Source of the DNA: Phyllobacteriaceae bacterium
GTDB taxonomy: Bacteria > Pseudomonadota > Alphaproteobacteria > Rhizobiales > Rhizobiaceae
Length of the DNA: 64,000 nt
Assembly: GCA_002708825.1 (NCBI GenBank)
Contig: PAPF01000022.1
Coordinates: 1 to 64,000 of the forward strand
Reading direction: 5' to 3'
The notes below the pieces were generated by a model. That model did no database searches. It had not been told where the DNA came from and saw only the letters and a list, made by a program, of their open reading frames with translations. The position numbers and the translations under genes were made by a program. The first letter of the stretch is position 1, and each line of letters opens with the position of its first letter. Of the stretch, positions 45,358-52,696 are shown one piece after another.

Positions 45358-46572
45358 ATGAGTGTTCAGGCAGGGCCGAAGTTGGCCGAGCTAGAGGCCA
45401 TAAAGGCCAATTACTCGCTGACAGGCGAACAGCGTCAGATCGTCGATCATGTGGACCGCGTTTCGCGCGAGTTGCTGCATCCGCTGCAGGAAAGAATGGA
45501 TGCGGAAGAATGGTGGCCCGAGGATCTGTTCAAGCAGATGGGCGAACTTGGGCTTCTGGGCGTCACCGCCCCAGAAGAATTGGGGGGATCAGGTCAGGAC
45601 GAATTCACCCAGGCACTGGTATCTCAAGTGATTTCGAAATGGAACCCGGCCGTCGGGCTGTCGCACGGGGCACATGACAACCTGTGCCTTAACAACATCC
45701 TGCGCAACGGCTCGGAAGAGCAGGTGAAGAAATACGTTCCCGGCCTTTGCTCGGGCGAACTCGTTGGAGCCCTTGGCCTGACCGAACCCGGCGCGGGGTC
45801 CGATGCGCTGGGTTCGATGGCGACGACGGCGCGGAAAGACGGCGACGACTATGTCATCAACGGCTCGAAGATCTACATCACCAACGGCCCGATCGCCGAC
45901 GTGATTCTGCTCTATGCCAAGACCGACAAGTCCAAGGGCGCCAAGGGAATTTCCGCGTTCATCGTCGAGACGGACAATCCCGGCTTCAAGGTGGCGCAGA
46001 AGCTGGACAAGATGGGGTTCCGCGGCTCGCCCACAGGGGAATTACTGTTCGAGGATTGCCGGGTGCCGGCCTCGGCCTTGGTCGGCGCCGAAAACAGCGG
46101 CGTATCGGTGGTGATGAGCGGGCTGGACCTGGAACGTGCCATGGTCGCCTCGGTCTGTGTCGGCATGGCCGAGCGCGCCCTGGAACTGGGCCTGGAATAC
46201 GCCAAGCTCCGCGAACAGTTCGGCAAGCCGATCGCAAGCTTTCAGATGGTGCAGTCGAAACTGGCCGAGATTTATATCGAGCTAGAGACCGCCCGCGCCT
46301 TTGGCCACCGGGCACTGGCGGCCTGCGTCGGCCTGCCCAAGGGCGCCGGCGGCCGCGGCCAGATCCACAAGCTGACCGCGGCGGCCTGTCTTTACGCCGG
46401 CGAGGCGTTCAACAAGGCGGTGACCGAGGCCTGCCACATCCATGGCGGTTCCGGCTACATGCAGGACACCGAGATCAACCGGCTCTATCGCGCCAACAAG
46501 CTTCTGGAGATCGGCGCCGGCACCAGCGAGGTGCGCAAGATCATCATCGCCGAAGAACTGTTGCGCGCCTGA
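45358..46572 (+). CDS. Acyl-CoA dehydrogenase, isovaleryl-CoA dehydrogenase type (1 of 2)
   Basis: ACAD of 404 residues beginning MSVQAGPKLAELEAIK after GGGAGGATTTGGA. TEPGAGSDALGSM is the middle-domain motif. The catalytic base is placed as in isovaleryl-CoA dehydrogenase: SGLDLERAMVASVCVG puts Glu at 259, and the end segment IGAGTSEVRKIIIAEELL has Ala at the medium-chain Glu position. Such enzymes desaturate 3-methyl-branched acyl-CoAs, including citronellyl-CoA in the Atu pathway. Its neighbour downstream is closely similar, so this is a tandem pair. Confidence 0.9.
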   Translation: MSVQAGPKLAELEAIKANYSLTGEQRQIVDHVDRVSRELLHPLQERMDAEEWWPEDLFKQMGELGLLGVTAPEELGGSGQDEFTQALVSQVISKWNPAVGLSHGAHDNLCLNNILRNGSEEQVKKYVPGLCSGELVGALGLTEPGAGSDALGSMATTARKDGDDYVINGSKIYITNGPIADVILLYAKTDKSKGAKGISAFIVETDNPGFKVAQKLDKMGFRGSPTGELLFEDCRVPASALVGAENSGVSVVMSGLDLERAMVASVCVGMAERALELGLEYAKLREQFGKPIASFQMVQSKLAEIYIELETARAFGHRALAACVGLPKGAGGRGQIHKLTAAACLYAGEAFNKAVTEACHIHGGSGYMQDTEINRLYRANKLLEIGAGTSEVRKIIIAEELLRA

Positions 46573-46586
46573 GGGAGGACATGACC

Positions 46587-47786
46587 ATGAACCAGACTTT
46601 CCGCAATGCCCCCGACCTGCCCTCGCATTTCATGACCGATGAGCAGCAGGCGCTGGCCGATCAGGCCGGCAAGTTCTTTTTCTCCGAGTTCCATCACCTG
46701 AACGCGGAGATGGACAACACCGACGACCTGCCGGCCTCGGTTTTTCCGACACTTGGCGAGATGGGCTATCTCGGGCTGAACGTTCCGCCCGAGTTCGGCG
46801 GCGCCGGGCTGGATTTCACCTCGGCCTGCATCATCACCGAGCAGTTGTCGCGCGCCTCGGCCGCCATCGGGCTGACCCATGTGGCCCACGACAATCTGTG
46901 CGTCAACAACATCTACCGCAACGCCAATGATGATCTGCGGAAAAAATATCTGCCAGGCCTCTGCGACGGCTCGCTGATCGGCGCCCTGGGCCTGACCGAA
47001 CCCGGTGCCGGGTCGGACGCGCTCGGCTCGATGCGCACTACCGCGCGGAAGGACGGCGACGACTACATCCTGAACGGCGCCAAGATCTACATCACCAACG
47101 GGCCGGTCGCCGATCTGGTGCTGGTCTATGCCAAGACCTCGCCCGAGAAGGGCGCCAAGGGCATTTCCGCATTCATCGTGGAAACCGACACGCCCGGTTT
47201 CAAGGTGGCACAGAAGCTGAACAAGATGGGGTTCCGCGGCTCGCCCACCGGGGAACTGGTGTTCGAGGATTGCCGCGTTCCCGCCCGCAACATGGTCGGC
47301 AAGCTCGACGGCGGCGTGGCCGTCACCATGTCCGGTCTGGATCTGGAACGCGCCATCGTCTGCTTCAACGCGCTCGGCATCGCGCAGCGGGCGCTCGATA
47401 TCTCGATCGACTACGCCAAGACCCGCCAGCAATTCGGCAAGCCCATCGCCAGTTTCCAGATGGTACAGGCGATGCTGGCCGACATGTACACCCAAATCGA
47501 GGCGGCGCGCAGCCTGTCGCTGAAGACGGCGGCCATGTGCGAGGGCCTGGAAGAGGGCGCCGGCGGGCGCGGCGAGATCCACAAGCTGACCGCCGCCGCG
47601 ATCTTCAAGGCCGCCGCGGCAACCTCGTTCGTGCTGGACAAGGCGGTGCAGATCCACGGCGGCTCGGGCTATATGCGCGACACCGAGGTGAACCGGCTGT
47701 TCCGCACGGGCCGGGTGCTGGAGGTCGGCGCGGGCACACAGGAGGTGCGCAAGCTGATCATCTCCGGTGAGCTTCTGAAGAACTGA
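46587..47786 (+). CDS. Acyl-CoA dehydrogenase, isovaleryl-CoA dehydrogenase type (2 of 2)
   Basis: ACAD of 399 residues, paralogue of the preceding gene: TEPGAGSDALGSMRTTARKDGDDY and GFRGSPTGEL are shared nearly verbatim. SGLDLERAIVC places Glu at 254 and the tail VGAGTQEVRKLIISGELL is of the isovaleryl type. I use the ATG at 46587 (MNQTFRN) because GGAGG lies 8 bases ahead; the ATG at 46581 is too close. Two copies may handle two chain lengths of one pathway. Confidence 0.9.
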   Translation: MNQTFRNAPDLPSHFMTDEQQALADQAGKFFFSEFHHLNAEMDNTDDLPASVFPTLGEMGYLGLNVPPEFGGAGLDFTSACIITEQLSRASAAIGLTHVAHDNLCVNNIYRNANDDLRKKYLPGLCDGSLIGALGLTEPGAGSDALGSMRTTARKDGDDYILNGAKIYITNGPVADLVLVYAKTSPEKGAKGISAFIVETDTPGFKVAQKLNKMGFRGSPTGELVFEDCRVPARNMVGKLDGGVAVTMSGLDLERAIVCFNALGIAQRALDISIDYAKTRQQFGKPIASFQMVQAMLADMYTQIEAARSLSLKTAAMCEGLEEGAGGRGEIHKLTAAAIFKAAAATSFVLDKAVQIHGGSGYMRDTEVNRLFRTGRVLEVGAGTQEVRKLIISGELLKN

Positions 47787-47794
47787 GGCGCGCC

Positions 47795-48646
47795 ATGACA
47801 CAGCAGAAACAGAGATACGCATCCGATCTCATGGCCGGCCAGGTTGCCCTGGTGACAGGTTCGGGGTCCGGCATGGGGCGCGCCACAGCGCTTGAAATGG
47901 CCTCTTGCGGAGCCAGGCTGGCCTTGTTCGCGCGCCGCGAAGACCCCCTGCAGGAAACCGCAGAGATGATCCGCGCGGCAGGCGGCGAGGCCTTCGTGGT
48001 GCCGGGCGACACCCGCAACGAAGACAGCATCGAAGCGGCGATGAAGCGCATCAAGGGCCATTACGGTCGGCTTGACGTGCTGGTGAACAACGCGGGCGGG
48101 CAATACATCGCCGCCGCCCGCGATATCACCAACAAGGGCTTTGAGGCCGTGATCCGCAACAATCTGATCGGATCGTGGCAGATGACCCGCGCCGCGGCGG
48201 ATCATTTCATGTACGACAACGGCGGATCGATCGTTTTTGTCACGGCCATTTCGGCCCGAACCGCGCTGACCGGGTTCACGCACACCGTCGCCGCCCGCGC
48301 CGGTGTGACGGGCATGATGAAAACGCTGGCCGCCGAGTGGGGCGAATACGGCATCCGCCTGAACTGCGTCGCCCCGGGCACGATCAAGACCGAGGCGCTC
48401 GGACGCTATCCCATTTCGCCGAACCACTGGAAACAGCTGAACCGTTCGGTTCTGAACCGGATGGGCGCGGCCGAGGACATTTCCGGCACGATCATATTCC
48501 TTGCGTCCAGATTGGGGGAATTCATCACGGGCGAAGACATTTATGTGGATGGTGGCGAAACCCTGCATCTGGGACACGACGCACGTGACATGATCAACCC
48601 CGAGATGTTCGAAAAGCGCGAGCGCGGAGATGGAAAGAATGAGTGA
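47795..48646 (+). CDS. SDR-family oxidoreductase, trans-2-enoyl-CoA reductase (PECR)-like
   Basis: SDR of 283 residues with TGSGSGMGRATALEMA as nucleotide motif and NNAGGQYIAAARDIT. Like the SDR at 24983, the Y-x-x-x-K pair is missing; the segment reads THTVAARAGVTGMM (Thr and Arg). This H-[ST]-x-A-A-R-A-G-V pattern recalls peroxisomal trans-2-enoyl-CoA reductase. FITGEDIYVDGG near the C terminus is normal for SDRs. The last 30 residues (DARDMINPEMFEKRERG) are a charged tail. It starts 8 bases after the ACAD stop and overlaps the next crotonase. Confidence 0.85.
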   Translation: MTQQKQRYASDLMAGQVALVTGSGSGMGRATALEMASCGARLALFARREDPLQETAEMIRAAGGEAFVVPGDTRNEDSIEAAMKRIKGHYGRLDVLVNNAGGQYIAAARDITNKGFEAVIRNNLIGSWQMTRAAADHFMYDNGGSIVFVTAISARTALTGFTHTVAARAGVTGMMKTLAAEWGEYGIRLNCVAPGTIKTEALGRYPISPNHWKQLNRSVLNRMGAAEDISGTIIFLASRLGEFITGEDIYVDGGETLHLGHDARDMINPEMFEKRERGDGKNE

Positions 48647-49442
48647 GACCCCAGTCCTGCTGGACATCTCCGACCGGATCGCCACGGTCACGCTGAACGA
48701 CCCCGCGCGCCGGAACCCGGTTACCGGAAATGACATGATCGGTGCGCTTCTGGAGACCTTCGCGAAGGTGCAGGCAGACCCGCAAGTCAGCGTCATGATC
48801 CTGACAGGCGCCGACCCGGCCTTTTGCGCGGGCGGCGACATCAAGGAGATGAACGACCCCGACAGCGTGTTCCGCAAGGAGCCGCTTGCGACCGCTCAAA
48901 GCTATGTCGATGGGGTACAGCGCCTGCCCCAGGCTCTTTACAACCTCGACATCCCGACCATCGCGGCCGTGAATGGCGCGGCCGTCGGCGCCGGGTGCGA
49001 TCTGACCATGATGTGCGACATGCGCATTGCCTCGCAGAACGCGAAGTTCGGCGAGGTCTTCATCAATCTCGGCATCATTCCCGGCGATGCGGGCAGTTGG
49101 TTCCTGTTGCGCCGACTGGGGCATCAGAAAGCGGCGGACCTGACCTTTTCGGGCCGGATGGTGGGCGCCGAAGAGGCGCTCGAGCTGGGCATGGTGCTAG
49201 AAGTCGTCGCCCATGATATGCTGATAGAATGTGCCCGCGAACGCGCCGCGGTCATCGCATCCAAGCCGCCTCGGGCCGTGCGCGTCGCCAAACGCCTGTT
49301 GCGCAACGCCGAACGCATGGATCTTCCCGATTTCCTGAATGCGGCCGCGGCATATCAGGCCTTGATGCACCAGACCGAAGACCATCACGAAGCCATCGCG
49401 GCCTTTCTGGAAAAACGAAAACCGAATTTCACCGGCCGCTGA
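48639..49442 (+). CDS. Crotonase-family enoyl-CoA isomerase/hydratase
   Basis: Crotonase of 267 residues starting MSETPVLLDIS inside the stop region of the SDR. AFCAGGDIKEMND is the first oxyanion loop. The first Glu position is Asp (GAGCDLTMMCDM), and the second segment FGEVFINLGIIPGDAGSWFLLRRLG carries the P-G-D-A-G-S-W pattern of isomerases such as PaaG. I favour double-bond isomerisation over hydration. An alternative start is the ATG at 48630. Confidence 0.85.
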   Translation: MSETPVLLDISDRIATVTLNDPARRNPVTGNDMIGALLETFAKVQADPQVSVMILTGADPAFCAGGDIKEMNDPDSVFRKEPLATAQSYVDGVQRLPQALYNLDIPTIAAVNGAAVGAGCDLTMMCDMRIASQNAKFGEVFINLGIIPGDAGSWFLLRRLGHQKAADLTFSGRMVGAEEALELGMVLEVVAHDMLIECARERAAVIASKPPRAVRVAKRLLRNAERMDLPDFLNAAAAYQALMHQTEDHHEAIAAFLEKRKPNFTGR

Positions 49443-49454
49443 AAGACAGATTGA

Positions 49455-49934
49455 ATGTCCGAAATCACGCAAGAAAAGATGGACCAGATCGCGCAGATGT
49501 GGAACGCGCGCGGGAAGGGGCTGATCACCCACATGGCGTTGAAGATCGAGGAGGTCTCGACCGAAGCTGTCCAGGTGCGGATGCCGTTCAATCCCGATTT
49601 CTGTGTCGACAGCGATCAGACCCTGCTGCATGGCGGCATTCTGACCGCGCTGCTCGACAGTGTTTTCGGGCTCGCGAATTTCGTCGCCATCGAGGGCGTC
49701 AGCACCATGGCCACGCTGGATCTGCGGGTCGATTACCTGCGCCCCGCCCGATCGCGCGCCGATGTGATCGTCCGCGCCCATTGCTATCGCAAGACACGCC
49801 ATATCGCCTTCAATTCCGGCAGCATCTGGTTTGACAATCATGTCGATGATGAAATCGCGCGCGGGACTGCCTCGTTTGCGTTGACGCGCGGCAAAACCAG
49901 CCTGTTTGAGGCAATGACCAGGGGAAAGCCATAA
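49455..49934 (+). CDS. PaaI-type hot-dog acyl-CoA thioesterase (1 of a pair)
   Basis: Hot-dog protein of 159 residues. LLHGGILTALLDSVFGLA near residues 57-74 is the PaaI catalytic segment: H-G-G-x(6)-D, where the Asp activates water. LDLRVDYLRPARS is the second conserved strand. Thioesterases in these clusters free CoA from unproductive esters. The next gene encodes a divergent member that follows after one base, which suggests a heteromer. Confidence 0.87.
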   Translation: MSEITQEKMDQIAQMWNARGKGLITHMALKIEEVSTEAVQVRMPFNPDFCVDSDQTLLHGGILTALLDSVFGLANFVAIEGVSTMATLDLRVDYLRPARSRADVIVRAHCYRKTRHIAFNSGSIWFDNHVDDEIARGTASFALTRGKTSLFEAMTRGKP

Positions 49935-49935
49935 G

Positions 49936-50337
49936 ATGGACCTGCAAGCCGTCAACATGAATGTTTTCCGGGTTCCGTTCTTCCGCTTTCTGAACTTTGA
50001 TATTCTGGAAGTGGGCAAGTTCCATGCCAAAGCCGAGATGGCGTTTGATTCGCGCCATATCGGAAACCCGATTATGGAGCATTACCACGGGGGGATTATC
50101 GCCAGCTTCATGGAAGCCACAGCCGCCATTGCAGTCCAACCCGATTTCGCGGATGTGCCAGCCAAGCCGATCAACCTGACCGTCGACTACCTCAGACCTG
50201 GTGTGAAGGGACCGCTGACTGCGCAGGCGACCGTGACGCGGAAGGGATCGCGTATCGCAAGTGTAAGAGTACTGTCCTGGCAGGCAAGCCCGGAGAAATC
50301 CGTCGCCGAGGGCTTGTATCACTTCCTATTGGTCTGA
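49936..50337 (+). CDS. PaaI-type hot-dog thioesterase-like protein (2 of a pair)
   Basis: Hot-dog protein of 133 residues, MDLQAVNMNVFRVPF at the start. The active segment reads HYHGGIIASFMEATAAIAV, so Glu replaces the Asp of the first copy, and INLTVDYLRPGVKG follows. The mixed Asp/Glu usage could mean complementary half-sites in a heteromer. Its last 12 bases overlap the 3' end of the tandem TetR gene on the other strand. Confidence 0.84.
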   Translation: MDLQAVNMNVFRVPFFRFLNFDILEVGKFHAKAEMAFDSRHIGNPIMEHYHGGIIASFMEATAAIAVQPDFADVPAKPINLTVDYLRPGVKGPLTAQATVTRKGSRIASVRVLSWQASPEKSVAEGLYHFLLV

Positions 50338-51687
50338 GCCTTCGCGAGCGCGAAGTAAGCCGTTAGAGCTCCCCTCTCTAAGCGGTTGTTCCGCCTCGCT
50401 GATTCCGTTGAAAAGGAGCCTTACCAGCATGTCGGAAAACTCGGACAGGGTGTGGTATCCTTCCAGTCCCGCTTTCCGTGGGTCGAACCATTCAACGGTC
50501 CAGTTCAAGGCTCCCAGCATGACCTGGCGCAGAGGAACGATCTGTATGTCCTTTCTCACAGCACCGCTTTGCTGCGCATCGGACAACATCTTGTCCCAAA
50601 CAGCCGCGTATTCGTGACGGATAACCCGGTGCCTGCGACGAAGCTTCGTGGGCAACATTCCATAGCTACGGACATTTGCCGACGTGAACTCGCTGGCCCT
50701 GAATAGGAAATCCATATGAGCCGAAATGGCCGCCGATATTCTGGCACAATGATCGTTGGGCTCCCCGAACTGCTCAATGACGCGACTGACACCGACAAGT
50801 AGGTCGCTCAATCCGGTTTGCAACACCTCGTCTACTATCTTCTCTTTTGATTTGAAATGATAGTAGACGCTGCCCGCCTCCATATTTGCCTCAACAGCGA
50901 TCTGGCGTATCGTCGTAGCCTTGTACCCCCTATCTCTCAAAACGCGCGCGGCCGCGCGCAGGACTTCGCTACGTGTCCTGGCCGCTTTTCCGTGGGGCTC
51001 GACCGGCTCCGGGAGGGCTATGACGTATGGCTTGGGGAGGCTACTTCCCGGACGACGCTTGTCGCACATTCCGTCCAGGATGAATCTGCTCATGCGTTCT
51101 GAGAGAATACTGACCGGATAACGTTTCACTTCGTACCATTCAACGGTCCAGTTCATCGCACTCAAGATGAATTGGCGGATGGGAGAAACTGAAATGTCTT
51201 TGCGCAATAGACCCTTGTCGCGGGCGTTCTGCAGGAATCCACCCCACAACTTAGCATATGAGCCGCGCAGTTCCCGGTGAGCGCGTCGTGCTTCCTCCGA
51301 CAACATCGGGTAGTTTCGGATATTCGCAGACGTGAAGTCGCTATCTATCAAAAGGAAGGTCAGATGCGTGTCGACCAGTTTCGCGAAAGTTTCGCGGAAG
51401 GGTTCGTCATTTGCACCCGCACACCTAATTATCCTAGCCACCTCATTGTGTAGACGCCGGACACCGATGTCGAGCACCACATCCAGTATCTTCTCTTTTG
51501 AGTCGAAATGGTAATAGATGCTCCCGGCTTCGATGTTCGCTTCACGTGCGATCTCCCGCATCGACGTCGAATTAAATCCCTCATAGCGGAATAGACGCGC
51601 TGCCGCGCGGAGGATTTCCTCGCGGGTCCTTTCCGCCTTGCTCTGAACGTCGCCGGCAAGGCATGCTTGAGGCGGCTGCATACACAT
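50326..51687 (-). CDS. Tandem (fused) TetR-family regulator with two complete TetR units
   Basis: One reading frame of 453 residues holds two full TetR repressors in series. Unit 1 (about 17-207) has the DNA-binding helix set AAARLFRYEGFNSTSMREIAREANIEAGSIYYHFDSKEK. Unit 2 (about 233-432) has AAARVLRDRGYKATTIRQIAVEANMEAGSVYYHFKSKEK. Ligand domains also match: SANIRNYPML with SANVRSYGML, and MNWTVEWYEVKR with LNWTVEWFDPRK. A linker of about 25 residues (KRRPGSSLPKPY) joins them. The start is uncertain: ATG 51687 or 51681, both with weak ribosome sites; the longer frame overlaps the divergent SDR and is unlikely. Operator I lies 45 bases upstream, so autorepression is likely. Confidence 0.88.
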   Translation of the reverse strand: MCMQPPQACLAGDVQSKAERTREEILRAAARLFRYEGFNSTSMREIAREANIEAGSIYYHFDSKEKILDVVLDIGVRRLHNEVARIIRCAGANDEPFRETFAKLVDTHLTFLLIDSDFTSANIRNYPMLSEEARRAHRELRGSYAKLWGGFLQNARDKGLLRKDISVSPIRQFILSAMNWTVEWYEVKRYPVSILSERMSRFILDGMCDKRRPGSSLPKPYVIALPEPVEPHGKAARTRSEVLRAAARVLRDRGYKATTIRQIAVEANMEAGSVYYHFKSKEKIVDEVLQTGLSDLLVGVSRVIEQFGEPNDHCARISAAISAHMDFLFRASEFTSANVRSYGMLPTKLRRRHRVIRHEYAAVWDKMLSDAQQSGAVRKDIQIVPLRQVMLGALNWTVEWFDPRKAGLEGYHTLSEFSDMLVRLLFNGISEAEQPLREGSSNGLLRAREGSDQ

Positions 51688-51732
51688 ATGGCTTACATAA
51701 CAACTGGACAAAGGACTGTCTATTGCGATAAA

Positions 51733-51748
51733 TCTAACGATTGTTAGA
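51733..51748. promoter_or_regulatory. Operator site I, divergent promoter region
   Basis: TCTAACGATTGTTAGA: both halves match the motif, with only the inner base pair (G/T at motif positions 7 and 10) departing from perfect symmetry. It lies between the tandem TetR gene and the BadH-like SDR (start 51820). Confidence 0.8.
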
Positions 51749-51819
51749 ATATTGTTAAGCGCACCCTCTAGCTCAGCAGCTCTCACAAAGGTGCTCACAG
51801 AAGTAGGAAGGCAGCCCAA

Positions 51820-52581
51820 ATGCATGGATTGAATGGCAAACGTGTCATTGTCACCGGAGGCGGAAGCGGCATTGGCCGCGCCGTTTGTCAACGGTTCGGC
51901 GAGGAAGGTTCAGAGGTCGCGGTGTTCGACCTGAACGAAGAAGGCGCACAGGAGACCGTCCGCCTGATCCGGGATGCGGGCGGCAAGGCCGTGGCTTTCA
52001 AGGTAGACATCACCGATCGCGCCCAGGTTGACAAGTCCGTTGCCGAGTTCGAGGCCGGAGGTCCGATAAGCGTCCTGGTGAACAACGCCGGATGGGACGT
52101 GATCAAGCCATTCCTCGATACAGACGCGGATCTCTGGAAAAAAGTCATCGACATTAACCTCTACGGTCCGCTGAACATGCATCACGCGGTGCTTCCGGGC
52201 ATGGTCAAGAATGGCGGCGGCCGCGTTGTCAACATCGCCTCCGACGCCGGCCGCGTCGGATCGTCGGGCGAGGCGGTTTATTCGGCCTGCAAAGGCGGCA
52301 TCATCTCCTTTACCAAGACCGTGGCGCGGGAACTGGCGCGCAAAGGCGTTCAGCTGAACGCGGTTGCGCCGGGCCCGACCGATACGCCCCTCTTCGCCCA
52401 GGTCGCTCAGGGCGACGCTGGTGAAAAGATCGCGGAAGGCCTCAAGCGGGCCATTCCGATGAAGCGCCTGGCGCAGCCGAGCGATTACCCCGGAATAATC
52501 TGCTTCCTGGCTTCCGACGATGCAGGATTCATCACCGGCCAGGTGATTTCCGTTTCGGGCGGCTTGTCGATGCACGGTTGA
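51820..52581 (+). CDS. badH: BadH-like SDR (2-hydroxycyclohexanecarboxyl-CoA dehydrogenase type)
   Basis: SDR of 253 residues with TGGGSGIGRAVCQRFGEEG, NNAGWDVIKPF, NIASDAGRVGSSGEAVYSACKGG (catalytic Tyr and Lys) and GFITGQVISVSGGLSMHG. The segments NNAGWDxxKPF, HHAVLPGMV and ASDAxRVGSSGEAVYxACKGG closely match BadH of Rhodopseudomonas palustris as I remember it. BadH oxidises 2-hydroxycyclohexanecarboxyl-CoA to the 2-oxo compound. An alternative is another cyclic or branched 3-hydroxyacyl-CoA. It is a single-gene transcript between operator I and a strong terminator. Confidence 0.85.
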   Translation: MHGLNGKRVIVTGGGSGIGRAVCQRFGEEGSEVAVFDLNEEGAQETVRLIRDAGGKAVAFKVDITDRAQVDKSVAEFEAGGPISVLVNNAGWDVIKPFLDTDADLWKKVIDINLYGPLNMHHAVLPGMVKNGGGRVVNIASDAGRVGSSGEAVYSACKGGIISFTKTVARELARKGVQLNAVAPGPTDTPLFAQVAQGDAGEKIAEGLKRAIPMKRLAQPSDYPGIICFLASDDAGFITGQVISVSGGLSMHG

Positions 52582-52648
52582 TCGAAAAATGAATACGTCC
52601 AATCAAGTGCCATCGCGGTCGAGGCGTGTCTAAGTATCCTCCCCAACT

Positions 52649-52677
52649 GGCCGCGCCTCAGGTGCGGCCTTTTTTTT
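52649..52677 (+). terminator. Rho-independent terminator after the BadH-like gene
   Basis: GGCCGCGCC-TCA-GGTGCGGCC forms a 9-bp stem with one G-U pair, followed by eight T residues. It separates the SDR transcript from the ligase operon. Confidence 0.9.
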
Positions 52678-52696
52678 GTTTCATGCGAGGCAGAGA

